Shown: positions 1-9,011 of the stretch, piece after piece
Layout: each line of letters begins with the position of its first letter
How positions within the stretch are numbered: position 1 is the first letter of the stretch
NCBI RefSeq assembly: GCF_018736085.1
Contig: NZ_CP076134.1
Coordinates: 1,250,501-1,314,500, forward strand
DNA: 64,000 bases
Source of the DNA: Bradyrhizobium sediminis
GTDB taxonomy: Bacteria; Pseudomonadota; Alphaproteobacteria; Rhizobiales; Xanthobacteraceae
Direction: 5' to 3'
Made by a program: the position numbers and the translations under genes
Notes under the pieces: generated by a model
The model's database searches: none
What the model was told of the DNA's origin: nothing
The model's input: the letters and a program-made list of their open reading frames with translations, nothing else

Positions 1-242
1 GGGCTCGACTTCCGCAATCTGGCCTGGTGCGGCCGAAGAAGCCTCCGGCCGACGCACGAGGCCCGTGGGGAACGCCGTTCCGGCTCGGACTCCAATTGAC
101 TCGGATTCGGATTCCGCCAAAACTCCGCTGCAGCTTAAGGTAGCGTGCCGCAGGCAAATTCGCCTTTTTCAAATCAGGGCGAGTCAGTTTCATATTTTCA
201 TAATGCTTTTCAGGAATTCGTTGCTTTTCAGGATTCAGATCC
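1..242. other. upstream region, no gene seen
   Basis: No ORF here looks coding. The final third becomes AT-richer just before the cytochrome gene at 243, so a promoter may lie there, but I see no clear box. Confidence 0.4.
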
Positions 243-3041
243 ATGCAAGACGACAGCATTCATAGAGCGGGCGGCGCCGCTGTTTCGCAGATTCCGGTTT
301 CGCCCAACAATCCGTGCCCCTTCCTGCGCGCCGTCGTGGCGGAAGGTTTCGTCGGCGGCCACATCGTGCCGATCCCGGAGCTGTGCAGGACCGTCGAGGC
401 CGCCAGCGGCAAGACCGGACTGCAGATGAAGCTGGTCGGCCTGAAGACCTACCCGGTCGCCCTGATCGCCAACGGCCTTAGTCCCTTGCGCCTGTTGCGC
501 AGCTGGTGGTCAGGCGCAGAGCTCGACGCGCTACGCAATGGTCCCTTGGACAAGCATGGCGTCGGCTCGCGCATCCTGGACGCGAACGCCCAGGTGCACG
601 AGAACGAAATCGTCCGTCTCGCCGGATTCGGAAAGGAACGGCAGGACCCGTCCGGCGGAGTCGAGATCGGGCTGACGAGCAGCGAGATCACGACCTACAT
701 GAACGCGAATTTCGCGCGCGCCAAGGGGCACCGGCGCTGGTTCGACCGGCTGTTGATGAACGGCGAATGGCCGGTTTTGCTGGATATCATGGGCAAGGGT
801 GAGGGCAGGGGTCGCTACCTCAGCGTGGCGGAGATCAGAACGCTGTTCGTCGACCGCCGGCTGCCCGACCGCATCAACGCGCGCCTGGCGTCGCAGCCGG
901 CAACGGCGCCTGCGCACGGTCCGCTGCGCAAGGCCCTCAAAGTCGCGGTTTGGCTGGTGGCGTTGGCCGTCGCGGCGATCGTGGCGATCGCCGAATTTCC
1001 CAACCAGGTCGGCAAGATCGTGCCGCCGCTGGCGCAGGTGCTGCCGCCGCCGCTGCCGGACAGCGCCCCGGCAAAGGAAGCACATTGGCTCGACCAGAAC
1101 TGGCCGACGGAGAGGAGGCACTGGTTCCACCATGCAAGCCAGGGCACGGCGACCTTCCCGGTGCCCTATGCCTGGTTTCTCGCGCTGGAACAGCCAGGCA
1201 TTCACTTGTTCACCCGACCCGGCATGCTCGCCGACAGCGCTTACCTCGAGCGGTTCGGCTTTCTTCCAAGCCCCAAATCCGTCGATACGGATGCCGCGAG
1301 TCTGCGCCGCTTTGGCTATTCAGCTACCTCCGATGCCAAGACCGAGCCGGCGCCGAAATTGGCGGCGGGTTTGCAGCCGACGCCGGCCGAGAATTTCGAC
1401 GGCCTGCCGGTCGGTTTCGCGCGAATGAACGGGGTCACCAACCCCGGCACCGGCGCCCCCGAGGCCGACAAGATCGGGCTGACCTGTGCGGCCTGTCACA
1501 CCGGGCATATCAATTACAAGGGCGTCAGCGTGCGCTATGATGGTGGCCCGGCCACGGTGAACCTGAAAAAGCTCGAGCTCGCGACCGGCCTGTCCATTGC
1601 CTACACCACGTGGGTGCCCGGCCGTTTCAACCGTTTCGCGACGCGGGTACTCGGTCCCGATGCCAGCAAGGATGAGCGCGACAAGCTCAAGAAGGGGCTG
1701 ACGGAGATTCGCGACTTCCTGCTCGCCCAGATCAAGATCTATCAGAAAGCGATCGACAGCAGGAAAGGGTTCGACGGCAACAAGCAGAAGGATACCGAGG
1801 AAGGATTCGGGCGGCTCGACGCGCTGAACCGGATCGGCAATCAGGTCTTCTACACCGATCTGGTGATGTCGGGTCTCGCCGGATATGAAAAGAACCTGTA
1901 CGCGGTTGATGCGCCGGTCAGTTTCCCGCCGATCTGGAGCGTGCCGTGGTTCTGGTGGGCGCAATACGACGCCTCGATCGAGCAGCCCTTGATCCGCAAC
2001 GCCGGTGAGGCGCTCGGCGTTTCCGCGCTGGTCAATCTTTCACCCAATCCTCCCCCGGAGGCATTGTTCCGCTCGTCTGTCGCCCTCAACAATCTCGTCT
2101 ACATCGAAGACATGTTGCGCGGCCCCGATCCTTTTCGCCAGAATCCGAAAGGTTTCGCCGGGCTGAAATCGCCGGAATGGCCGTCCAGGATCTTCGCCGG
2201 CGATCCGGCATGGAAGATCAAACCCGAGCGCGTCGCCAGGGGCCGTGCGATTTACGCGGAGATCTGCGTCGAGTGCCATCTCGGACCGGTCGCCGACCCC
2301 GTATTCGGCACGCAATTCCCGGACAAGAGCTTCTGGTCCTCGGATCGCTGGAAGAACCGCGACAGCGCGGATCCCGTGCTGAACCCCGTCCAGAAGGGCG
2401 TGGCCGGCATGGGAACGGATCCCGCCCAGGCCAATGTTCTCGCAAAACGGCCGGTCGAGATTCCAGGCTTCTTCAACCTGCAGCCCGCACGCGACCTCGA
2501 CTCGCGGGGGAAATGTGCCGATCTTCCCGCCTACTCTTCGACGGAGATGCCGTTCGCCATCGCGCTGATGATCGTGGTGGACAAGGTCAGCGACAAATGG
2601 ATGAAAGACCGCAAGCTTTCGGAGACGGATCAGGCCGCGCTGTGGGGGCCGCGGAAGAACTGTCCCAATACCGCGCCAAACGGACCGCATTATCGCGCGC
2701 GCCCGCTGAACGGCGTCTGGGCGACCGCTCCCTATCTCCACAACGGTTCGGTGCCCTCGCTGTATTGGATGCTCAAGCCCGCGGCCGAGCGTCCGAAGCA
2801 GTTCTGCATGGGCGCCCGCGACTTCGATCCGGAACACGTCGGTTTTCGTGTCGCGACATCCTGCAAGACCGGCGAAACCCTGTTCTCGATGACGGACAGC
2901 GACGGCAAGCCGATCCACGGCAACAGCGTTCTCGGCCATTCGCTGGAGGGGACGCCGGGGCCAGGCAAGAACGGCGTGATCGGCCGGATGCTGACCGAGG
3001 ATGAGCGGTTCGACCTGATCGAGTATCTGAAGACGCTGTAG
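243..3041 (+). CDS. large membrane-anchored di-haem cytochrome c, RoxA / cytochrome c peroxidase-like
   Basis: A 932-residue protein. The first 220 residues form a cytoplasmic-looking domain that I do not recognise. One transmembrane segment follows at about 233-252, and the rest should be periplasmic. Two haem c motifs are visible: CAACH near residue 415 and CVECH near 675. The C-terminal stretch with WATAPYLHNGSVP (near 825) is typical of the di-haem peroxidase/rubber-oxygenase (RoxA) superfamily, which uses one haem for electron transfer and one for chemistry. The substrate cannot be told; RoxA proteins cleave polyisoprene oxidatively, while related peroxidases reduce peroxide. The fused N-terminal domain is not part of the usual family and makes the protein longer than RoxA (about 680 residues). 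It is a single gene, convergent with the membrane gene downstream. Confidence 0.75.
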   Translation: MQDDSIHRAGGAAVSQIPVSPNNPCPFLRAVVAEGFVGGHIVPIPELCRTVEAASGKTGLQMKLVGLKTYPVALIANGLSPLRLLRSWWSGAELDALRNGPLDKHGVGSRILDANAQVHENEIVRLAGFGKERQDPSGGVEIGLTSSEITTYMNANFARAKGHRRWFDRLLMNGEWPVLLDIMGKGEGRGRYLSVAEIRTLFVDRRLPDRINARLASQPATAPAHGPLRKALKVAVWLVALAVAAIVAIAEFPNQVGKIVPPLAQVLPPPLPDSAPAKEAHWLDQNWPTERRHWFHHASQGTATFPVPYAWFLALEQPGIHLFTRPGMLADSAYLERFGFLPSPKSVDTDAASLRRFGYSATSDAKTEPAPKLAAGLQPTPAENFDGLPVGFARMNGVTNPGTGAPEADKIGLTCAACHTGHINYKGVSVRYDGGPATVNLKKLELATGLSIAYTTWVPGRFNRFATRVLGPDASKDERDKLKKGLTEIRDFLLAQIKIYQKAIDSRKGFDGNKQKDTEEGFGRLDALNRIGNQVFYTDLVMSGLAGYEKNLYAVDAPVSFPPIWSVPWFWWAQYDASIEQPLIRNAGEALGVSALVNLSPNPPPEALFRSSVALNNLVYIEDMLRGPDPFRQNPKGFAGLKSPEWPSRIFAGDPAWKIKPERVARGRAIYAEICVECHLGPVADPVFGTQFPDKSFWSSDRWKNRDSADPVLNPVQKGVAGMGTDPAQANVLAKRPVEIPGFFNLQPARDLDSRGKCADLPAYSSTEMPFAIALMIVVDKVSDKWMKDRKLSETDQAALWGPRKNCPNTAPNGPHYRARPLNGVWATAPYLHNGSVPSLYWMLKPAAERPKQFCMGARDFDPEHVGFRVATSCKTGETLFSMTDSDGKPIHGNSVLGHSLEGTPGPGKNGVIGRMLTEDERFDLIEYLKTL

Positions 3042-3097
3042 AGGGCGGGGGCCGCCGCTTCAATTTGTGGGCCTCGAGCCTGCCGGCTTGCGGACGA

Positions 3098-3829
3098 CTA
3101 CACGCGGACGTGACGTAGTTCCGCCGATTTGGCGTCGAGCTGCAAACGCCGAAACAGGAGAACGTGGCCCAGGAGCGCCGTCGTCACGAACACGGTGGGT
3201 ATGAAGATGTAGGGGAGCGAGGCGACGAATCCCGCCGATGGCTCGTTGATGAACAGTCGCAATGGCCCGGGCATCGATGTCAGCGCGACGATCACGACGT
3301 TGGCCAGCAGTGCAAGCCCCACGATATTCCAGGCCATGAGCAGAGTGCGCGAGATTTTGCCATGCGCGGCGAGCCATGCCACAGGGAGCGCCGTCAGCCC
3401 CGTCAGGATGTCGAAATTCCACCCGCGATAGGTGATTTGAACCGGGGCTATTCCTTCGGCGTAGAGTGCATCAAGCAAGAGTTCGACGGGAATGCGGAAC
3501 GCCTGGAGGCCAATGAGTACAACGATTGGCAGACCAAGCGCCAGGCGGCGGCCGTACGGCGAAATTGATCCGAGGATCAGTGTGAAGACCAGGTGTGGAA
3601 AAAGGAAGCGCATCAAATAGGGTGGGGTGGCATCGAAGTTGGCGATGAGGCCGGAGACGGAAGCGGCAACGGACAGCAACAGGAGGGACGCCGCGCCGGC
3701 TCCGACGTATCCGGTGAAATAGGCGGCCTGTTTCAGCGGCAATCCCGTTCGCCGCGCGGAAAACCAGGCGGCAAGCAGGTGGCCGAGGACGACGGCGAGC
3801 ACCAGGGTGACCAACAAGGCTACGATCAT
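3098..3829 (-). CDS. polytopic membrane protein of unknown function
   Basis: About 243 residues with roughly six to seven hydrophobic segments and no recognised motif. I chose the start MIVALL (3829) because the protein then begins directly with a transmembrane segment. The longer frame to 3892 adds a proline-rich stretch and would overlap the end of the MarR gene. It lies 52 bp downstream of that gene on the same strand, so it is probably the last gene of the NmrA-MarR operon. A transporter or redox-linked membrane role is possible but unsupported. Confidence 0.6.
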   Translation of the reverse strand: MIVALLVTLVLAVVLGHLLAAWFSARRTGLPLKQAAYFTGYVGAGAASLLLLSVAASVSGLIANFDATPPYLMRFLFPHLVFTLILGSISPYGRRLALGLPIVVLIGLQAFRIPVELLLDALYAEGIAPVQITYRGWNFDILTGLTALPVAWLAAHGKISRTLLMAWNIVGLALLANVVIVALTSMPGPLRLFINEPSAGFVASLPYIFIPTVFVTTALLGHVLLFRRLQLDAKSAELRHVRV

Positions 3830-3881
3830 ATCGTTCTCATTTTGTGGAGGTGAACGGAGAGCGCGCGGCGGGGCGGGCACA

Positions 3882-4310
3882 TCACAGGGCAATCCTCGCC
3901 AGGGTCGTCAAGGCGCCCTGCACCGCGGTCCAGTCCCGTGCGCCAAGCTTGCGGCGCAGCTCGCTTTGCGCGTTCTCCCAAAGGGGCAGGGCTTGTGTGA
4001 GGCGTTTGTTGCCAGCCGCCGTCAGCATGACGTTACGAGTACGGCCATCGACATTGACGACCTTGATCAATCCCTCACGTTCAATCAATTGAAGATTGCG
4101 CGTCAGCGTCGTGCGCTCCATGCCCAATATGTCTGCAAGCTTCCCGAGCGGTGCGCCACCGGTTACGCCGGCGGCCCCCAGGATGTTGAGCTGGGTGACC
4201 CTGAGGCCGGATGGCCGAAGCGCCCTGTCATAGGCCCGCGTTACCGCGCGCGCCGCCTTTCGCGCCTTGAGACACGCGCAACTTGCCGCAGCGTCCTGGA
4301 GCGTCACCAT
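3882..4310 (-). CDS. MarR-family transcriptional regulator
   Basis: 142 residues, the normal MarR length. A winged helix-turn-helix is visible at about 50-105, with the recognition region around MERTTLTRNLQLIEREGLI and a wing carrying DGRTR. A cysteine pair near the N-terminus (SCAC, residues 10-13) could allow redox sensing, but this is inference. It lies 2 bp downstream of the NmrA-like gene and so is co-transcribed with it. It probably autoregulates through the repeated palindromic site at 5410-5433 upstream of the operon. Confidence 0.85.
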   Translation of the reverse strand: MVTLQDAAASCACLKARKAARAVTRAYDRALRPSGLRVTQLNILGAAGVTGGAPLGKLADILGMERTTLTRNLQLIEREGLIKVVNVDGRTRNVMLTAAGNKRLTQALPLWENAQSELRRKLGARDWTAVQGALTTLARIAL

Positions 4311-4312
4311 GT

Positions 4313-5392
4313 TCAGCGTTCCATGTTGGCAGCAGCGTGCGGGATCAGGTCGTGCACGGACATCCAGGCCGCCGAGTCCGCCGCGAGGACGGCGCGAGGG
4401 ATTTCTGGCGTGCAGCGCTTGTCAAAGGCATCAAGATCCGGAGCTCGGCCCAGCATCGCTCCCGCAACCCCCAAAGCGGCTTTGATGCGCGATCCGACGC
4501 TGCGCCTCGCATGGGGCGACGATGCGACGTAGCGCCCGACGATGGCGTCGAAATCCTCAGGCGCCTGTCCGCCGACCTCGCGCACGACGTCGGTCGGCGC
4601 GCCGACGGCAAATGCATTCTTCTGATAGTCCCTGAAGTACCAGGCCACCTGGGCGATCACGAACTCTGGAAAACCCATCGATCGGGCGACCCGGGCGAAC
4701 ATGCCGATGGGCGCATCGACATACGTGACTGTCCGGCCAAGCGCCCTGCCGAAGGCCGCGGCAATTTGCTGTGGCGAAAGCAGCCGCGGGCCGGTCGGGC
4801 GGTAGGTCTTGCCGGCATGCTGCAAGGGCTTGTCGAGGCCGCCCACGATAACCCTGGCGAGGTCCTCGTTGGAGGGCGGAGCGTTCAGTCCGTCACCCAA
4901 GGGCATCGGCAAGAGTCCGAACTGCGCGGCCGACTCCATGACCGTCATATAGTTGTCCGCAAACCAGCCGGGGTTGATGGTCATGACCGCAGTGCCCGGC
5001 ATCTGGGCAAACACGGAGTCGGCAAGCCAGGTCTCGCGCGTATGTGCGGATGGATGCGACGGGCAGGCGAGCCATTGGCTCATGACAACAATGGCTTCGA
5101 GGCGCCGCTCCTGCGCGGCGGTCGCGAAAATCACGCTGGCATTGAGGCAACCCGGAAGCAGCGGCGCACAGAAATAGGCGCGATGAACCCCTTCAAGCGA
5201 TTGCCGAACGTCATCGATGTCGTTGAGCGATCCGACGAAGATCTCCGCACCCTTGTCCTGGAGCGCTGCGCTTCGGCTGTCGGATTTGCGAACGAAGGCC
5301 CGAACCGGATAGCCCCTCGCCAGTAGTTGCATGCTGGCGGGAAAGCCGGTTTTGCCGGTGGCGCCGGTTACGAGGATTGTCGGCTTCGTCAT
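4313..5392 (-). CDS. NmrA/atypical SDR-family NAD(P)-binding protein
   Basis: 359 residues. The N-terminal GATGKTG (residues 9-15) is the glycine-rich dinucleotide loop of NmrA/HSCARG-type atypical short-chain dehydrogenases. An arginine-rich patch just after the second strand fits NADP binding. The body matches the quinone oxidoreductase/NmrA class, which includes redox sensors and quinone or isoflavone reductases. The C-terminal 60 residues extend beyond the usual 290-300 and are unassigned. First gene of an operon with marR and a membrane protein; the site at 5410-5433 lies just upstream. The pairing suggests MarR-controlled induction by an electrophile or quinone, by analogy only. Confidence 0.8.
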   Translation of the reverse strand: MTKPTILVTGATGKTGFPASMQLLARGYPVRAFVRKSDSRSAALQDKGAEIFVGSLNDIDDVRQSLEGVHRAYFCAPLLPGCLNASVIFATAAQERRLEAIVVMSQWLACPSHPSAHTRETWLADSVFAQMPGTAVMTINPGWFADNYMTVMESAAQFGLLPMPLGDGLNAPPSNEDLARVIVGGLDKPLQHAGKTYRPTGPRLLSPQQIAAAFGRALGRTVTYVDAPIGMFARVARSMGFPEFVIAQVAWYFRDYQKNAFAVGAPTDVVREVGGQAPEDFDAIVGRYVASSPHARRSVGSRIKAALGVAGAMLGRAPDLDAFDKRCTPEIPRAVLAADSAAWMSVHDLIPHAAANMER

Positions 5393-5409
5393 CGGTTGGC
5401 TCCAATTGA

Positions 5410-5433
5410 TGTAGATACACTAGTGTAGATACA
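5410..5433 (-). promoter_or_regulatory. probable MarR operator: two direct repeats around a palindrome
   Basis: TGTAGATACA occurs at 5410-5419 and again at 5424-5433, a 14-bp period. Their junction forms the perfect palindrome TACACTAGTGTA (5416-5427). It lies 18-41 bp upstream of the NmrA-like start, in an AT-rich patch, where a repressor would block transcription. Confidence 0.6.
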
Positions 5434-5521
5434 TTAATTTGTCAATCCCATTCTGATGACGCGAAGGATCTTCAGTATGCCGACGTGTCAGCCAGGAAGC
5501 CCCAAGGGCGCCCTGCGGATT

Positions 5522-6220
5522 TCAGGTTTTCGGATGGATCGAGAGTTGCGGAGGCAGCGCCGGCATGACGCGGGCGGCAACCCACGCCAGGGTCGGCCGG
5601 CCGAACGCGCACGCCAGTCCTGCAATCAGGGCTGCCACGCCGAGATTCCAGATCAGGATCATGATCGTTGCGTCGAGATCGTGGATCAGCGACAGCGCAA
5701 ACGACGTCATCGCAGCCACGGCCAGACCCCCGGCGGCACTGACCGCCGTCGGTCGCAGCAAGGCGGCATGGCGAAGCATGACCAGCATCGCGATCGAGAG
5801 CGGTACGCTGGTCAACAGCAGGGTCGCGAAGCACCGGGCCGCCTCGCCCATGCGCACGCCATCGGGGCTCATGCTGACCCAGTCGGTCAGGCACCCGTAG
5901 CCGATCGTCGACACCCAAACCCCAAGCGCCGGAAACGGCAGCAGGAGCCACCAGCGCGAACGATCCGGCAGGCTCAGCTTGAACGACGCCAGCGCTGCCA
6001 GGACGGCCGTGGCGAGCGCTCCGAACATGCTCACGACGAACACGGGTTGCTGCAACCGCGCGGCGATATCCGCTCGCACCCCGTGGGCAACGCCAAGCAG
6101 CCCCAGCACGACCACCGCCAGCGAAAGCCACAGGGCGGCACGCAGGAATGGCGGACGCAGGCGCCTGACCGGAGCCGCGGAATCGACGAGTTCATCGATG
6201 AGGTCGGATGTATTTCTCAC
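5522..6220 (-). CDS. nrsF: NrsF-like (DUF1109) membrane anti-sigma factor
   Basis: 232 residues with about six transmembrane segments after a short cytoplasmic N-terminus. This is the architecture of DUF1109/NrsF proteins, which hold an ECF sigma factor at the inner membrane. In Caulobacter, NrsF inhibits SigF and senses heavy metals through conserved cysteines. Cysteines lie in periplasmic-looking loops here (GYGCLTDW and ARCFA). The start overlaps the end of the sigma gene by 4 bp, so the two are translationally coupled. A metal- or oxidant-released anti-sigma for the neighbouring bufferin operon is the natural reading, inferred from family and context. Confidence 0.8.
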   Translation of the reverse strand: MRNTSDLIDELVDSAAPVRRLRPPFLRAALWLSLAVVVLGLLGVAHGVRADIAARLQQPVFVVSMFGALATAVLAALASFKLSLPDRSRWWLLLPFPALGVWVSTIGYGCLTDWVSMSPDGVRMGEAARCFATLLLTSVPLSIAMLVMLRHAALLRPTAVSAAGGLAVAAMTSFALSLIHDLDATIMILIWNLGVAALIAGLACAFGRPTLAWVAARVMPALPPQLSIHPKT

Positions 6221-6858
6221 GACGGTTCGCCCTTCAACAGCCGGCGCAGATTCCTGATGGCACGATGCGTCGCGACCTTCAGCGCCGTGACGGACCGGCC
6301 ACTCGCCTGCGATGCCTCCTTCAGGGACATTTCCTTGAGTTTCAGCATTCTGATCGCTTCGCGCTGATCCGGCGGCAGCTTGTCGATGGCGCCAACCAGC
6401 GCAAGCTCTGCCGATATCGTACTATCAAGGTTCGCCGGAGCCTCGGCAAAGGTTTCATGTTCGGCGGACAATTCGATTTCCCGGGCTTTCTGCCGGGCAT
6501 GCCGACGCAGCCGGTCGATGATGCGACGGTTGGCGATGGCCACCAGCCACGGACCGAACGGCCGTTTCGGGTCGTAGGTATTCCTGACGGCGTGGACGGT
6601 CAGCAGGACATCCTGAACGACGTCCTCGGCGTCGAAAGGCCGATTGAAGCACCTGATCGCTATCGATCGGACATAGGGCTCAATTTCCTTCAGCAGGGAC
6701 CGATAGGCATCGCGGTCGCCATCCTGCGCCCTGACCATCAGGACCGACCAGTCCGACTGGCCGCCGGAAGCCCGCTTGTTCGCAGGCTCGGTCGAGACGA
6801 CAAGCGTCAGCCTTGGCGTATGGGGATAGGGAGGGTCCTGCTTTCCGCAACTCGGCAT
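6217..6858 (-). CDS. sigF: ECF sigma factor, SigF-like, partner of NrsF
   Basis: Region 2 (DAEDVVQDVLLTVH, then WLVAIANRRIIDRLRR) and region 4 (LPPDQREAIRMLKLKEMSLK followed by a helix-turn-helix) are clear. I placed the start at the ATG at 6858 (213 residues); this leaves about 35 residues before region 2, so a shorter start is possible. A much longer open frame continues upstream to 7932, but that part is only antisense to the bufferin genes and is not coding. The gene is coupled to the anti-sigma gene downstream and is divergent from the operon it most likely controls. Confidence 0.85.
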   Translation of the reverse strand: MPSCGKQDPPYPHTPRLTLVVSTEPANKRASGGQSDWSVLMVRAQDGDRDAYRSLLKEIEPYVRSIAIRCFNRPFDAEDVVQDVLLTVHAVRNTYDPKRPFGPWLVAIANRRIIDRLRRHARQKAREIELSAEHETFAEAPANLDSTISAELALVGAIDKLPPDQREAIRMLKLKEMSLKEASQASGRSVTALKVATHRAIRNLRRLLKGEPS

Positions 6859-6961
6859 GCTTTCCGCCTGCTTCCCGGCCCTGACGTCAGCGATCGTCGG
6901 CGCGACCCAAAAATACAACGGCTGCAAGCGCCGCGACAGCAATGAATTTTTTCCAACCCCG

Positions 6962-6986
6962 CTAACCTTTCCGATTCGGCGGCGAA
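6962..6986 (+). promoter_or_regulatory. candidate SigF-type ECF promoter of the bufferin operon
   Basis: CTAACC (6962-6967), 15 nt, then CGAA (6983-6986), 50 nt before the DUF2282 start. It resembles the GTAACC-N16-CGAA sites reported for Caulobacter SigF, with one mismatch and one base less spacing. Confidence 0.45.
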
Positions 6987-7035
6987 CCTCGTGATGTGCG
7001 TTCCGCGATGGGACCCAACAGGAGAGGAAGACACC

Positions 7036-7347
7036 ATGAATCGTCGTCTGTTTGCCATTTCCACCTTGACCGCTGCCGTTGGTCTCGCGCTTGCGATGCA
7101 GGCTCCGGCCGTCCAGGCCCAGGGCATGGCCAATCCGCCCAAGGTCGTGAAGGACAACATGGAGCGGATGAGCAAGAACAAGCTCGAAAAGTGCTACGGC
7201 ATCAGCGCCGCCGGCAAGAACGATTGCGCCGAAGGCGCGCATTCCTGCGCCGGACAGGCAACACAGGCCCGCGATACGAAATCCTTCGTGCTGCTGCCCG
7301 CAGGCGACTGCGGCAAGATCCAGGGCGGCAAGACCACCGCGACTTGA
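7036..7347 (+). CDS. bufA: bufferin-type DUF2282 peptide (BufA/GigP-like)
   Basis: 103 residues. A signal peptide (residues 1-29, ending AVQAQG) precedes a short domain with four cysteines in the contexts EKCYG, NDCAEG, HSCAGQ and GDCGK. This is the DUF2282 pattern. Members called bufferins are reported to have cysteines modified by a DUF692 enzyme and to bind copper in the periplasm; in Cupriavidus the homologue is GigP of the gold-induced gig operon. A strong ribosome binding site (AGGAGAGG) precedes the ATG at 7036. First gene of the operon, with the candidate ECF promoter 50 bp upstream. Confidence 0.88.
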   Translation: MNRRLFAISTLTAAVGLALAMQAPAVQAQGMANPPKVVKDNMERMSKNKLEKCYGISAAGKNDCAEGAHSCAGQATQARDTKSFVLLPAGDCGKIQGGKTTAT

Positions 7348-7356
7348 GACGGTTGG

Positions 7357-8241
7357 ATGATGCGCGTCCCCAGCATCAGCGAAGGCGGCCTGATTCCGGC
7401 GCAAGCCGGGATCGGGTTGCGCTTTCAGCATCATCAGGCCGTGCTCGACACCCGGCCCGCGGTGACCTGGATGGAAGTCCACACCGAGAACTACATGGGC
7501 GGCGGCACGCCGCTGCGCTATCTCGACGCCATCCGCCGCGATACGCCGATCTCGCTCCATGGCGTGGGGCTCTCGCTCGGAAGCGCGGAAGGGATCGATC
7601 CCGCTCATCTCGAACGCATCCGGAAGGTCGCCGAACGCATCGAGCCCGGCCTGATGTCGGAGCATATCGCCTGGAATGTCGTGGGCGGGACCTATCTGGC
7701 CGATCTGCTGCCGCTGCCGATGACGGAAGAGGCGCTCGAGGTCGTCTGTCGCCATGTCGACCAGACCCAGACCTATCTGAAGCGGCGAATCCTGGTCGAA
7801 AACCCGTCGACTTATATTGCCTTCGGCAATTCGATCGTCCCGGAATGGGAGTTCATGACGGCGGTCGCCGCGCGCACCGGCTGCGGCATCCTCTGCGACG
7901 TCAACAATATCTGTGTCAGCGCCCACAACCACGGCTGGGATGCGTCAGCCTATATCGCGGCGTTGCCACCCGACGCGGTCGGCGAGATCCATCTCGCGGG
8001 ACACAGCATCAAGACCCTTGCCGACGGCAGCACCCTGCGCATCGACGACCACGGCTCTCGGGTCAGCGATGAGGTCTGGGCGCTGTACCAGGAGGCGATC
8101 GCGCGCTTCGGCGCCGTTCCCACCCTGATCGAGTGGGACAACGACGTGCCGGCGCTGGAGATCCTGCTTAAGGAGGCCGAACACGCAGGCCGGTTCATTG
8201 ACGGCTCAAGAAGGGCTTCGAGTCATGCCGACGCTGCTTGA
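7357..8241 (+). CDS. bufB: DUF692 multinuclear iron oxidase (BufB/GigA-like)
   Basis: 294 residues, a TIM-barrel enzyme of the MNIO (DUF692) family. Visible metal-ligand regions are the EVHTENYMG segment (about residues 36-44), the SEHIAW segment (near 104), the LVENPSTY segment, the CDVNNICVSAHNHG region (near 180) and GEIHLAGH. These enzymes convert cysteines of a partner peptide (here the DUF2282 protein) into oxazole-type groups, usually with help from a DUF2063 partner. It lies 9 bp after bufA and its end overlaps the start of the DUF2063 gene. Confidence 0.9.
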   Translation: MMRVPSISEGGLIPAQAGIGLRFQHHQAVLDTRPAVTWMEVHTENYMGGGTPLRYLDAIRRDTPISLHGVGLSLGSAEGIDPAHLERIRKVAERIEPGLMSEHIAWNVVGGTYLADLLPLPMTEEALEVVCRHVDQTQTYLKRRILVENPSTYIAFGNSIVPEWEFMTAVAARTGCGILCDVNNICVSAHNHGWDASAYIAALPPDAVGEIHLAGHSIKTLADGSTLRIDDHGSRVSDEVWALYQEAIARFGAVPTLIEWDNDVPALEILLKEAEHAGRFIDGSRRASSHADAA

Positions 8242-9001
8242 ACTTCAAACGGCGATGCGGGCGAGTCTCGTTCACCGGGACGGGCAGGCGGTTGCCGCGA
8301 TGCTCGCCCGGCACATCGGCGCGGACCGGCTGGATGTCTATCGCAATACCTTCATCCATACCCTGACCAGGGCGCTCCGGTTGTCCTTCCCGATAACGGA
8401 ACGACTGGTCGGCGGGGAGTTCTTCGAAGGCGCCGCGCAGATCTTCGTTGCCCAGCATCCGCCGCGGGCGGCATGGCTCGATCAGTATGGCGGCGAATTC
8501 GCCGGCTTTCTGCGTTCGCTCCCGCAGGCGAGGTCGCTGGTTTATCTCAGCGAGGTGGCGGAGCTGGAATGGGCCGTGAATGCTGCGCTGCACGCCGCGG
8601 ACGTATCGCCGCTGGACGTTGCCGCTCTCAGCGCCGTCGAACCCGAAAGCCAGGGACTGGTCTCCTTCGTTGCCGATCCCTCGATCCGATTGTTGCGGCT
8701 GGAATACCCGGTCGACGTCATATGGCGCGCAGTGCTCGCCTCCGACGACGATGCGCTGGGCAGCGTCGATCTCGGTTCCGGCCCGATCAAGCTTCTGATC
8801 GAGCGACGCGCGACCGGCGTTGAGGTCGAGCGGCTCACCGATGAGGCCTGGCGCTTCCTGTTGGCGCTTTGTGCCGGCCGATCCATCGAATCGGCCCTCG
8901 ACGATATCAAGGATTTCGATTGCACGACGGCGCTGGCGGAGCATCTCGCGCTCGGCAGGTTTGCCGAATTCGTATTGCCCGCAACACCGGCTGCCGAGTG
9001 A
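8225..9001 (+). CDS. bufC: DUF2063 partner protein (BufC/GigB-like)
   Basis: 258 residues from the ATG at 8225, which lies inside the last 17 bp of bufB, so translation is coupled. The N-terminal DUF2063 domain (about 1-100) contains YRNTFIHTLTRALRLSFP. The protein should present the precursor peptide to the DUF692 enzyme. The order DUF2282-DUF692-DUF2063-DoxX is the same as in the gigPABT operon of Cupriavidus. Confidence 0.88.
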   Translation: MPTLLELQTAMRASLVHRDGQAVAAMLARHIGADRLDVYRNTFIHTLTRALRLSFPITERLVGGEFFEGAAQIFVAQHPPRAAWLDQYGGEFAGFLRSLPQARSLVYLSEVAELEWAVNAALHAADVSPLDVAALSAVEPESQGLVSFVADPSIRLLRLEYPVDVIWRAVLASDDDALGSVDLGSGPIKLLIERRATGVEVERLTDEAWRFLLALCAGRSIESALDDIKDFDCTTALAEHLALGRFAEFVLPATPAAE

Positions 9002-9011
9002 GGAAGACCGC

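Noticed and set aside
6859..7932. A long minus-strand frame continuous with the sigma factor gene
   Set aside because: It is antisense to the bufferin peptide and DUF692 genes, has no family features, and sigma factors of this class are about 180-210 residues.
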